Of a stretch of DNA of 11,170 nt, positions 1-8,120 are shown in pieces (position 1 is the stretch's first letter; each line of letters opens with the position of its first letter). Under the pieces are notes generated by a model. That model was not told the DNA's origin. It saw only the letters and a list, made by a program, of their open reading frames with translations, and searched no databases. A program made the position numbers and the translations under genes. The stretch lies in contig DEKL01000112.1 of the NCBI GenBank assembly GCA_002353835.1, positions 4,953-16,122 of the forward strand. Reading direction: 5' to 3'. Source of the stretch: Alphaproteobacteria bacterium UBA2723 (GTDB taxonomy: Bacteria; Pseudomonadota; Alphaproteobacteria; RF32; CAG-239).

Positions 1-3000
1 CCGCCGTCTTTAAACAGCTCGCCCATCATCTTCCTGTCTAAACCGCGCTGAACTTTGAGCTCTTCCTCGGGAATATTCGGAAGCATGGAGGAACCCATGG
101 CTTTAGCCGTTATCTTGTCTGCCTCAGAGGCGGTTGAGGCCGTCTTTAAAGTGTTAAATAATTCAACATTCTTTTCTTCTGAGTAGTTTTGCGCCAAATA
201 TGCGGCTTCACTGCTGTCATCCGTTATAGCTGAGAAATCCTTCATCTGCATAACAACATCATATTTGCCGTCATTATTTTCGGATAATTCGGCATCATAT
301 AAATATGATTTTGAATGTAAATTCAAATTGCTGACATCTTTTGCTGATACGGCATCCGCAACCACGCTCTCGGTTGCAAAAGTATCTTTTACGACATTTT
401 CGGAAACCTTGATATCACCGCTGATACTGTTTCCGGCATTGAATTGACCGCCTTTTTCCAACGTAATATCACCACCCATAGCGGATAAATTGAGATTTCC
501 GCTACTGGATAGCGTACCGCTGTTAACAAGATGTGCTCCGTTGACAAGCTGAATAGCCGTATCTTTATCACACTCGGTACCTTCGCACACATTTTCTTTG
601 GCTTCACCATTGATATTGATGACACCGCCGTTTTCTACCGTCACATTGGAACCATCCGCATAAATACCAACGTTTTTGGTATCTCCAGATATGTTGATTG
701 TTCCTAAATTGAAGACTTCGGCTGATCCGACTTCTGTTTCTCCATTTCTGGAATATGCGTAAATGCCATAGCTTCCGGTTGCACCGGTTACATTTATGAT
801 ACCGTTGCTGTCATTTACGGCTTGCCCTTGGTTGAGATAAATTCCGTAGGCATCCGATTTGGCACTGTTAGCAATAATTACACCATTATTTTCAATATAA
901 CTGATGTCACCCTTCATACCATAGGCACGACTGTTTTCTCTGGTGGTTTTAGTTTCAATCAACGCGTTTGCACCACTGTTATATAGTGACGATTTATAAC
1001 CGTATATACCCGCCGCCGTACCATTATTTTCGCCACCGGCAACATTAACTTTTATCGTACCGACGACATTAGCATTATCATTTGTGCTGTATGTGTTATA
1101 TACAGTACCTTCGCTCATATATATACCGTAATATTCTGCGGTTGAAGCAGCACTACGACCTGAGGCAATAACGTTTATTGTTCCGGTGACAGAACCATCG
1201 GAAACAGTTGCATCGTCATTATTGTAATAGGCGTTGTAAACTACCTTTTCTTGACCTTCATCAGAATCTCCGCTGCTGTCCTTATTTCTCGTAGCATATA
1301 TACCGTATAAGCGGCTGAATGTTGCTGATGTGGAAGCGTTGACGGATATGTTACCTTCAACATTACTCTTATCATTAACAAGGGCTGCATTGTATATTTG
1401 TGCCACTTGGGTTACCGGCTCGGTTGAATATATACCGGCGGCAGCACCTAATGATGAGCCTTGCTTACTACTTAAGATGTTGATTTCAACGTTACCTTTT
1501 ACTTCTGTTTCCGTATTCATACCCTGACCGGTAGCAAAGGCATTGGCAATTGTTGCACCACCGCTCTCTATACCTCTTAATATCATATTTGAGGTACGGC
1601 TGTTGTCGTTGATGATAACATTACCTATTGATTCCAATTTGACATCCGAACCGGAATTAGCGTAGGCGTTAAATACGTTACCGGCGATATAAAGTCCGGT
1701 GGCGTATTGTATGGAATTACTGTTACCTTCAAGTTCCAAATCTACGGTACCGGTTGCCGCAACATTATTACCACCGTATTTTGCCGATGAGCGGAATGCA
1801 TTATAAGTATTATTGTAATATGTGACAGGCTGACCATGTTCATCTACGTCATCATATAGCTTAACACCGTTCCATATGCCGTATGCACTGCCGCCATACG
1901 TGTTTCTGGCAATAATATCGCCGGTGCTCTTATACCCCATGGCATTATATATGGTTACATGATTATTGCCGGCATTTTGTAAGAACATACCGTAAGCTAC
2001 GCCTTTATCACTATTTGCTGTCGCATCAATAAGGCCGCTTGCGTGGAAATTCTCCACCCTATTGAAACTCTTATTAAATTGTGTCTCGCTGTTGGTCATA
2101 CTGCCTAAGCTGTACATACCATATACATTATGAACACCGGATACAACTATTTCACCGCTTGCAGAAGCATTGGAAACAGGCGAATCCAAATAAGCCAAGG
2201 CATTATTTATTTTATGCGTCGGGCTTTTACCTAAGATACCTATTACCTGACCGACACCTTCGTGCGTCATTTCAATTCGTCCGGTTGCAGCAACATCAGC
2301 TCCGATACCCTCCGTGGTGTTGGCATAGGCATTTAATATATTACCATTGCCGGCGATACCGGTTATATCTCCCATGCTGACTTTTTCTTTTTTGATGGTT
2401 ATTAATCCGTCAGCCATGCTTGTTACAGGAGTTGCGGCAGTTGCCATACTGCTGTTTCTGGCAAACGCATTATATATGCTATCTACTGTGTTGTTTAACA
2501 TACCATAGACCGAGGACATGGTATTACTGTCAAGTATATCTATTTTTCCGGCAGCCGTTGCATCTGATACACCATCATTTATGATGGCGGCGGCATTATA
2601 TAGTGTTGACGGAGAATATATACCATAAACACTATTGGCACCGGTATTTACATTGGTAATGCTGATTGATGCCTCCTCCGGACCTGAGGTTGTCATAGCA
2701 TTGTAAACACTGTCATAATACTCTATGTTACCTTCACCGTCTTCAATAACCGGTTTCATACCATATACGTCTCTGAACTCATCCACCGTACCGTCATTTT
2801 GCAGAGTGATATCGTTGTTATTGATGTTTGAATTTTTTATACCAACGTAATCCTCGCCCTTGTGGACGCATTTTCCTTGCGGAGACATGGCATAGCCGTT
2901 TTCCGTATCGCAGGTACAATTGCCGAATTCATCAACAATATAACCATCTACACCGGAAGTACATTCCGTAACGACACAGGTGTTATCAATAGCACTGTAT

Positions 3001-4706
3001 GCATAGCCGTCATTACATATACTACAATTTTCATCATTTTCGCTTTTCGGCTTACGATTCTCGGCACACTTGTCGCCACAATGTAATTTACCGTCCGAAC
3101 CGACCGTGATATCAAATTGCGAAGGACATATTGTACAATCCGAACCTTGCCATTTTTCTTCACATTGAACGTCTGTTTGAATACATATATCATTTAGCGG
3201 GTCATATGTATAGCCACTTATGCACTCTTGGCAATTTTCATCAAAATTCGGCTTGCACCGACAGGCTTCTGCCGGATCCGGCCCCGGAGCAACCTGCTCA
3301 TAGTGAATATCACAGGTTACTTTTGGCGTACAGGTCATATTGTATTCAAAGTACCCATCTTCGCACACGCATCTATTTTTATCTTGAACATAACCGGCAC
3401 CACGTGCTTCACAACGCATATTTTGATAGCATAATCCGCTAAATTCAAGATATCCCTCTGCACAACCGGAACAGCCGTTCGTTGAGTTGGCATATCCCAT
3501 ATAACAACTACATAAACCGGAAACGGTGTCATATTTACCATGCGAATGGCAGTATATCTCATTTAAGTTGTTCCATTCTTCGGTGTTACCTTCACCTTCT
3601 TGATAATCGCCCGGGTCAGCCTGCGTACAATTTTCTTTCGGTCCGGTATAACCCTTATTTTCATTACATACGCATTCCGGTTCAGGCTTACCGATAACTC
3701 TTATCGGTATGGTATTCGGATAAGCTGCACATGGGTTCTCCGCGTAACAGTAATCGGCCAACGGGTTGTCATAAGTGCTGTATCCCGGTTTGCATTGTTT
3801 ACATGCACTTTTTTCTTGGTTCATACAATTTTCAATTGTTTTATAGCAACGAGTTATATCCCCATAGGTGCCATAACCTGCACTACATCTTGTACAGGTG
3901 TCTTTTAATTGATCCTCACAATTTACAATATTTGTATAGCAAAATGTTCCATCACCGCCATATATACCGTAGCCGTCAAAGCATTCTATACAAATACCGC
4001 CGTCTTGAACTTTACAATTATTTATCGGGGCATAGCACAAATTATCTTTTAATATGTATGACGTTTCACACGCATTACATTTATCTTTGGTTTGAGATGC
4101 ACAGTGGTTAATTGTTGCGTAGCAATTACTGTCATCGCCATAGTTATCAAAACCGCTCCAGCAATCACATTTTTTGGTTTGCGGATTATAAGTACCGTTG
4201 TGGCATTTATCTTCCGGACTAGGCCCCGGACCAGGCCCCGGACTATCGCTGTCATTATCTAATTTACCACGTAATAAGTATGCCCCCACAACAGCACCGG
4301 CACCAAGTATGCCGGCTCCGATAAGATATGGGGTATCCGAAGTAAATACCGGTGTGCTTGGCACGGTTTTGGTCGGATATACACCAAAGAAACGTTTATA
4401 TGCACTTTCAGGTATTCTATCTAAGCAGCTCGGTCTTTTGTTGGCACCATAGGAAGTTAAAGTATTATAAGATGCACGATCTCCTTTTACAACTGCGAGA
4501 CAAACCGGATTATAGCCTCTTTCATCTACACTTTCTATGGAATAACCCTTATCAAGCAAGCTTTCAATTTTCTGTGGATTATTTTGACGAGCCAGCTCAT
4601 AAAAAGCTCGTGCCACGGTAATTTGACCACCGGCAGCCTTAACTTCGGCTGTATATAAGGATAATACAGACACGACAAATAAAAGTATTTTTCTTTTTAT
4701 TTTCAT
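1..4706 (-). CDS. giant exported Cys-rich and beta-solenoid repeat surface protein (autotransporter-like), C-terminus beyond left edge
   Basis: The frame is open from ATG at 4706 to the left edge, 1568 codons without a stop (checked codon by codon). A GAG seven bases upstream of the ATG serves as a weak ribosome binding site. Residues 1-24 form a signal peptide (basic MKIKRK, hydrophobic core, cleavage after V-K-A). Residues 30-90 resemble one or two ankyrin repeats (DERGYNPVCLAVVKGD, then a YGAN end). Residues 127-145 are a glycine-rich hydrophobic segment, followed by a PGPGPGPSP linker. Residues 168-613 hold about 50 cysteines in EGF/furin-like CxxCxxGY units. Residues about 640-1370 are degenerate repeats with YGIY/YGMY and YNA motifs, a pattern expected of a beta-solenoid. 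The visible tail from about 1440 is charged and probably helical, like the linker before an autotransporter barrel. The barrel itself is not in the window, so secretion route is inferred. A likely role is adhesion or host interaction, but no function is shown. The divergent neighbour is ileS. Confidence 0.9.
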   Translation of the reverse strand, partial: MKIKRKILLFVVSVLSLYTAEVKAAGGQITVARAFYELARQNNPQKIESLLDKGYSIESVDERGYNPVCLAVVKGDRASYNTLTSYGANKRPSCLDRIPESAYKRFFGVYPTKTVPSTPVFTSDTPYLIGAGILGAGAVVGAYLLRGKLDNDSDSPGPGPGPSPEDKCHNGTYNPQTKKCDCWSGFDNYGDDSNCYATINHCASQTKDKCNACETSYILKDNLCYAPINNCKVQDGGICIECFDGYGIYGGDGTFCYTNIVNCEDQLKDTCTRCSAGYGTYGDITRCYKTIENCMNQEKSACKQCKPGYSTYDNPLADYCYAENPCAAYPNTIPIRVIGKPEPECVCNENKGYTGPKENCTQADPGDYQEGEGNTEEWNNLNEIYCHSHGKYDTVSGLCSCYMGYANSTNGCSGCAEGYLEFSGLCYQNMRCEARGAGYVQDKNRCVCEDGYFEYNMTCTPKVTCDIHYEQVAPGPDPAEACRCKPNFDENCQECISGYTYDPLNDICIQTDVQCEEKWQGSDCTICPSQFDITVGSDGKLHCGDKCAENRKPKSENDENCSICNDGYAYSAIDNTCVVTECTSGVDGYIVDEFGNCTCDTENGYAMSPQGKCVHKGEDYVGIKNSNINNNDITLQNDGTVDEFRDVYGMKPVIEDGEGNIEYYDSVYNAMTTSGPEEASISITNVNTGANSVYGIYSPSTLYNAAAIINDGVSDATAAGKIDILDSNTMSSVYGMLNNTVDSIYNAFARNSSMATAATPVTSMADGLITIKKEKVSMGDITGIAGNGNILNAYANTTEGIGADVAATGRIEMTHEGVGQVIGILGKSPTHKINNALAYLDSPVSNASASGEIVVSGVHNVYGMYSLGSMTNSETQFNKSFNRVENFHASGLIDATANSDKGVAYGMFLQNAGNNHVTIYNAMGYKSTGDIIARNTYGGSAYGIWNGVKLYDDVDEHGQPVTYYNNTYNAFRSSAKYGGNNVAATGTVDLELEGNSNSIQYATGLYIAGNVFNAYANSGSDVKLESIGNVIINDNSRTSNMILRGIESGGATIANAFATGQGMNTETEVKGNVEINILSSKQGSSLGAAAGIYSTEPVTQVAQIYNAALVNDKSNVEGNISVNASTSATFSRLYGIYATRNKDSSGDSDEGQEKVVYNAYYNNDDATVSDGSVTGTINVIASGRSAASTAEYYGIYMSEGTVYNTYSTNDNANVVGTIKVNVAGGENNGTAAGIYGYKSSLYNSGANALIETKTTRENSRAYGMKGDISYIENNGVIIANSAKSDAYGIYLNQGQAVNDSNGIINVTGATGSYGIYAYSRNGETEVGSAEVFNLGTINISGDTKNVGIYADGSNVTVENGGVININGEAKENVCEGTECDKDTAIQLVNGAHLVNSGTLSSSGNLNLSAMGGDITLEKGGQFNAGNSISGDIKVSENVVKDTFATESVVADAVSAKDVSNLNLHSKSYLYDAELSENNDGKYDVVMQMKDFSAITDDSSEAAYLAQNYSEEKNVELFNTLKTASTASEADKITAKAMGSSMLPNIPEEELKVQRGLDRKMMGELFKDG
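600..2790 (-). repeat. degenerate beta-solenoid-type protein repeats with YGIY/YNA motifs
   Basis: Residues about 640-1370 of the surface protein consist of roughly 15 divergent copies of a unit of about 40-65 residues. The recognisable pattern is an aromatic-Gly-Ile/Met box (NSVYGIYSP, HNVYGMYSL, RLYGIYATR, YYGIYMSEG), then a YNA or NA box (LYNAAA, IYNAFA, LNAYAN, VYNAYY), then a short strand ending in TG-x-I or SG-x-I. Toward the C-terminus the repeats become shorter and resemble the GIY/GTINISG units of classical autotransporter passengers. The copies differ enough that the DNA is not an exact tandem repeat, although short strings such as gcattatata recur. A right-handed beta-helix fold is inferred, not demonstrated. 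Confidence 0.7.
3750..4124 (-). repeat. four tandem Cys-rich protein repeats (C-x6-C-x7-C-x2-C)
   Basis: Within the surface protein, residues 195-319 contain four consecutive units beginning at Cys195, Cys224, Cys256 and Cys287, with the next unit opening at Cys320. Unit lengths are 29, 32, 31 and 33 residues. In every unit the cysteine spacing is identical: C, then C at +7, +15 and +18. The first cysteine is followed by Tyr, a conserved Ile sits at +4 (CYATINHC, CYAPINNC, CYTNIVNC, CYKTIENC), and three of the four have a GY after the CxxC. This spacing resembles disulphide-stabilised repeats of protozoan surface proteins. It is seen directly; the disulphide pairing is inferred. Confidence 0.85.
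4214..4244 (-). repeat. 12-bp GC-rich tandem repeat encoding a Pro-Gly linker
   Basis: Two near-identical 12-base units (ccggactaggcc, ccggaccaggcc) plus a partial third (ccggact) encode the SPGPGPGPSP linker at residues 155-164. They join the hydrophobic segment to the Cys-rich region. The patch stands out as GC-rich in an A+T-rich gene. A related Pro-Gly-Pro-Asp string occurs again near position 3285, inside the Cys-rich region. Such units may change copy number by slippage; 12 bp keeps the frame. Confidence 0.75.
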
Positions 4707-4732
4707 ATACTTACTCGTGAAAATACGGTTGC

Positions 4733-4760
4733 AACATATTTTTCTGAGGTCTATCGTAAA
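4733..4760 (-). promoter_or_regulatory. possible promoter of the giant surface gene
   Basis: Reading the minus strand, TTTACG (4755-4760) is followed after 16 bases by TATGTT (4733-4738). Each matches the sigma-70 consensus at four of six positions. Transcription would begin about 20 bases before the ATG at 4706. The region between the two divergent starts (4707-4872) is otherwise A+T-rich and holds no recognisable operator. I found no comparably convincing promoter for ileS on the plus strand. The assignment rests on pattern only. Confidence 0.3.
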
Positions 4761-4872
4761 ATAAAATGTTTAAAAATTCGGTTAAGATTCATTGTTTTTT
4801 TAAAATGGACTTGATTTTGTTATTATTTGTGGGTAAGGTAGTCGGAGTTTGTTTATTTTGGGAAATTTTAAG

Positions 4873-7800
4873 ATGACAGAAAAAACTAAATTTTATCCGG
4901 AATTAAATGCTAAAATCAATTTTCCGGAGATGGAAAAAGATATTCTCAAATTTTGGGAAGAAGATAAGACTTTTGAAAAATCCGTTCATAACCGTGACAG
5001 CGCGGCTGAATTTGTATTTTATGACGGACCTCCGTTTGCTAACGGCACGCCGCACTATGGGCATATTATGGTGTCTTATGTTAAAGATGCGGTTGCACGT
5101 TTTCAAACCATGAACGGTAAAAAGGTTGAGCGTCGTCTGGGGTGGGATTGCCACGGTTTGCCGGCGGAAATGTCTGCCGAAAAACAGCTCAATGTTTCGG
5201 GACGCAAGCAAATTGAAGCTTATGGTATTGAAAAATTTAATAATTTCTGTCGTACTGACGTCTTAAAATATTCCGGTATTTGGGTTGATATGTTTAAGCG
5301 TATCGGTCGTTGGGTTGATTTCAGCCATGATTATAAAACTATGAATTTATCTTTCATGGAAAGCGTTATCCATAACTTCAAAGAGTTATATGATAAAGGT
5401 TTAGTCTATGAAGATTATCGTGTATTACCATATTCTTGGGCGGCGGAAACACCGCTTTCCAATTTTGAGGTTAATTTAGGATATCGTGATAAGACTGATA
5501 ATGCCATTACGGTTATGTTTACACTTGAAAACGGTAAAAAAATCCTCGTTTGGACAACAACACCGTGGACATTGCCCTCTAATTTGATGTTGGCTGTCGG
5601 TAAAGATATTGACTATGTTATCATGAACGAAGACGGGCAAGACTATATTATTGCCGAGGCTCGTTTGGGTAGTTATAAGAAACAATTGGAAAATGCACAA
5701 CAAGTCGGCAAGATTAAGGGTTCAGACTTAATCGGAATGAGCTATGAGCCAATGTTCCCATATTTTAAGGACTTGAAAAACAAAGGAGCATTTAAGGTTC
5801 TCTCCGGTGAATTTGTTTCTACCGAAGATGGTACCGGTGTTGTGCATATTGCTCCGGGCTTTGGTCAAGATGACTTTGAGGCTTGTCGTCAATATGATGA
5901 AAACTTCCCGGTTGTTTGTCCGGTTGATGAAGCGGGTAAATTTACAGCGGAAGTTCCTGATTATGCCGGTCAACAAGTTTTTGACACCAATGAGCCGATT
6001 ATGCAATGGCTTAAAGAAAATCATCTTTTGGTTAAGAAAGAGCAATATACACACACCTACCCGTATTGCTGGCGTACCGATACCCCGCTTATATATAAAG
6101 CGATGTCTTCTTGGTTTGTTAAAGTAACGGATTTCCGTGATGATATGGTTAAAAACAACCAAGAAATTAACTGGATTCCGGGACATATTAAAGACGGGCG
6201 TTTCGGTAAATGGCTTGAAGGTGCACGTGACTGGTCTATTTCCCGTAACCGTTTCTGGGGTACACCAATTCCTGTTTGGAAGTCTGATAATCCGAAATTC
6301 CCGAGGATTGATGTTTTCGGTTCTTTGGAAGAAATTAAAGAAAAAACCGGTGTTGAAGTTACAAATTTGCATAAGCCTTATATTGATGATGTGGTTTATA
6401 ATAACCCGGATGACCCGAGCGGGCAGACGAAGATGCGCCGTGTATCTGACGTTTTTGACTGTTGGTTTGAATCCGGCTCTATGCCTTATGCACAAATTCA
6501 CTACCCGTTTGAAAATAAGGAGTGGTTTGAAAATCACTTCCCGGCTGATTTTATTGTGGAAGCAATTGACCAAACCCGCGGTTGGTTTTATACATTAACC
6601 GTGCTTTCCACCGCACTTCATAATAAGCCGGCATTTAAGAATTGTATTTGTACCGGTTTGTTAATGGCAGAGGGCGGACAAAAGCTTTCTAAGCGTTTGA
6701 AAAACTACCCTGACCCGAACGATATTTTGGAAACAATCGGTTCTGATGCGCTCAGATGGTTCTTGATTTCCTCTCCGGTATTAAAAGGCGGTAACGTTGC
6801 CGTTGATAAAGAGGGTAAAGAAATTGCCAAAGCGGCAAGAAAAGCGCTCATTCCGTTCTGGAATGCTTATTACTTCTTTACATTGTATGCCAATGCAGAA
6901 GGAATTAAGGCAACAGAGATTTCTCAATCTTCTGATGTTTTAGATAATTACATTTTAGCCAAATTAAAAGCTTTGGGTAATAGTGTTAAGGCGGATATGG
7001 AAGCTTATGAAATCGCCAGAGCGTGTACTTCTATTGAAGATTTCTTAGAGATTTTGAATAACTGGTACATTCGTCGCTCACGTGCGCGTTTCTGGGACGG
7101 CGAGGATTTAAACGCATTTAATACACTATATACAGTGTTGGTTAATATTGCTAAGATTTCCGCGCCGTTAATGCCGTTTATGAGCGAGTTTGTTTATAAA
7201 GGTTTGACCGGTGGCGAATCCGTACATTTAACTGACGTGCCAAATCTTGATGCCGTCAAAGACAATGATATGCTCATTACACAAATGGATATGGTTCGCG
7301 CTATTTCCTCTGTGGCTAAAGCTATCCGTGAGGAACATAAACTCCGTAACCGTTTGCCGTTAAAATCTATGATTATTGCCGGTGACAATGCTGATAGCTT
7401 AAAAGACTTTGTGGACGCATTAAAAGATGAAGTCAATGTTAAAGAAATTGAGCTTAAGTCTGATATTGCAGATGTTGCCGGCCGTTTCTTATACTTAAAG
7501 ACCCCGCTTATCGGTAAGCGTTTGGGGGCTTATATGAAAGATATTATGGCAAAATCTAAGACAAATGAGTGGAACCAAAATGCTGACGGAACGCTCTCTA
7601 TTGCAGGACAAACTTTGTTTGCTGAAGAATATGAGTTGCGTTTGGTTATCAAAGAAGGTATGAGCGGACAAGCACTTCCTGATAACACAGCCGTTGTTAT
7701 TTTGGACACAGAAGTTGACGAGAATCTTGAAAAAGAAGGTATTGCTCGTGACTTTGTACGTATGATCCAAGCACTTCGTAAGAGTAAAGACTTTGATATT

Positions 7801-7989
7801 TCCGACAGAATTAAGCTTGCTTATTCTTCAAATGACAGCAAGGTTAAAACAGCCATTACGGAATATGCAGACTACATCAAAGAGCAGGTTTTAGCACTTG
7901 AAATTGCCGAAACCGCAAGTATTTCCGAACCAACGGTTGATGAACTCGGTGGCGCAGAAGTCAAGTTTGATGTGGTAAAAGCCGCGTAA
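4873..7989 (+). CDS. ileS: isoleucyl-tRNA synthetase, eukaryote-like type 2
   Basis: This cytoplasmic class Ia synthetase charges tRNA-Ile with isoleucine using ATP. The 1038-residue protein shows the HIGH motif as HYGH (61-64), GWDCHGLP (90-97), and the KMSKS motif as KLSKR (604-608). The CP1 editing domain has the threonine-rich WTTTPWTLPSN (227-237) and GTGVVHIAPGFGQDD, with His325 and Asp334 matching the editing pocket residues known from Thermus IleRS. The anticodon-binding region starts near 690 (NNWYIRRSR at 729-737). The last cysteine is at 718, so the C-terminal zinc finger of type 1 enzymes is absent. The length and the C-terminal tail (EGIARDFVRMIQ at 955-966) fit the type 2 form of eukaryotes and Rickettsia relatives, which is known to resist mupirocin. 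I chose ATG 4873, nine bases after GGGA (4860-4863); an in-frame TTG at 4849 has GGAG only one base away and is unlikely. The gene appears monocistronic, with its own terminator and no lspA beside it. Confidence 0.98.
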   Translation: MTEKTKFYPELNAKINFPEMEKDILKFWEEDKTFEKSVHNRDSAAEFVFYDGPPFANGTPHYGHIMVSYVKDAVARFQTMNGKKVERRLGWDCHGLPAEMSAEKQLNVSGRKQIEAYGIEKFNNFCRTDVLKYSGIWVDMFKRIGRWVDFSHDYKTMNLSFMESVIHNFKELYDKGLVYEDYRVLPYSWAAETPLSNFEVNLGYRDKTDNAITVMFTLENGKKILVWTTTPWTLPSNLMLAVGKDIDYVIMNEDGQDYIIAEARLGSYKKQLENAQQVGKIKGSDLIGMSYEPMFPYFKDLKNKGAFKVLSGEFVSTEDGTGVVHIAPGFGQDDFEACRQYDENFPVVCPVDEAGKFTAEVPDYAGQQVFDTNEPIMQWLKENHLLVKKEQYTHTYPYCWRTDTPLIYKAMSSWFVKVTDFRDDMVKNNQEINWIPGHIKDGRFGKWLEGARDWSISRNRFWGTPIPVWKSDNPKFPRIDVFGSLEEIKEKTGVEVTNLHKPYIDDVVYNNPDDPSGQTKMRRVSDVFDCWFESGSMPYAQIHYPFENKEWFENHFPADFIVEAIDQTRGWFYTLTVLSTALHNKPAFKNCICTGLLMAEGGQKLSKRLKNYPDPNDILETIGSDALRWFLISSPVLKGGNVAVDKEGKEIAKAARKALIPFWNAYYFFTLYANAEGIKATEISQSSDVLDNYILAKLKALGNSVKADMEAYEIARACTSIEDFLEILNNWYIRRSRARFWDGEDLNAFNTLYTVLVNIAKISAPLMPFMSEFVYKGLTGGESVHLTDVPNLDAVKDNDMLITQMDMVRAISSVAKAIREEHKLRNRLPLKSMIIAGDNADSLKDFVDALKDEVNVKEIELKSDIADVAGRFLYLKTPLIGKRLGAYMKDIMAKSKTNEWNQNADGTLSIAGQTLFAEEYELRLVIKEGMSGQALPDNTAVVILDTEVDENLEKEGIARDFVRMIQALRKSKDFDISDRIKLAYSSNDSKVKTAITEYADYIKEQVLALEIAETASISEPTVDELGGAEVKFDVVKAA

Positions 7990-8008
7990 ACTATTGTGTC
8001 ATCATAAG

Positions 8009-8029
8009 ATGCTGAAACAAGTTCAGCAT
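8009..8029. repeat. palindromic intergenic element downstream of ileS
   Basis: An 8-bp perfect inverted repeat (ATGCTGAA at 8009-8016, TTCAGCAT at 8022-8029) encloses the 5-base loop ACAAG, and outer GTCAT (7998-8002) and ATGAC (8028-8032) offer an alternative pairing. No T-run follows, so it is not the terminator. From memory, the minus-strand core CATGCTGAACTTGTTTCAGC resembles a dispersed palindrome seen between genes in many bacterial genomes. Only one copy lies in this window, so repetitiveness is not shown here. It may stabilise the ileS mRNA 3' end. Confidence 0.5.
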
Positions 8030-8055
8030 GACGCATGGTAGGATTTAATCTTTCT

Positions 8056-8081
8056 AAGGGAGCAAATTGCTCCCTTTTTTT
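8056..8081 (+). terminator. Rho-independent terminator of ileS
   Basis: AAGGGAGC (8056-8063) and GCTCCCTT (8069-8076) form a perfect 8-bp stem around the 5-base loop AAATT, and a run of seven T (8075-8081) overlaps the 3' arm. It lies 67 bases after the ileS stop. It separates ileS from the structured RNA and the RgpF-like gene, so these must start from their own promoter or by read-through. Confidence 0.92.
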
Positions 8082-8085
8082 GTAT

Positions 8086-8114
8086 TTGACTTTTGAATAT
8101 TTCTAAAGTAGCCT
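8086..8114 (+). promoter_or_regulatory. sigma-70-like promoter of the structured RNA / RgpF-like gene
   Basis: TTGACT (8086-8091) matches the -35 consensus at five of six positions. After a 17-base spacer comes TAGCCT (8109-8114), which keeps the first, second and last consensus bases of the -10 box. The start would be near 8121, just after the ileS terminator. Because the next 186 bases fold compactly and end in an intrinsic terminator, this promoter probably drives an RNA rather than a protein gene directly. Confidence 0.5.
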
Positions 8115-8120
8115 ATCACT

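Noticed and set aside
2948..4111. Several plus- and minus-strand frames of 68-126 codons
   Set aside because: All overlap the continuous frame of the surface protein and reflect its Cys/Tyr-rich codon use; none has a start site or protein-like composition of its own.
4811..4839. Plus-strand TTGATT and TAAGGT as an ileS promoter
   Set aside because: Spacing is 17 bases but the -10 match is poor; other -10-like strings nearby have no partner at a sensible distance.
4849..4872. Upstream TTG start adding eight residues to IleRS
   Set aside because: GGAG is only one base from the TTG, while the ATG at 4873 has GGGA at a normal distance and begins the usual N-terminus.
5728..6573. 281-codon open frame on the minus strand
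   Set aside because: It lies wholly antisense to the well-conserved editing and catalytic regions of ileS and has no ribosome binding site or family resemblance; it is a shadow frame.
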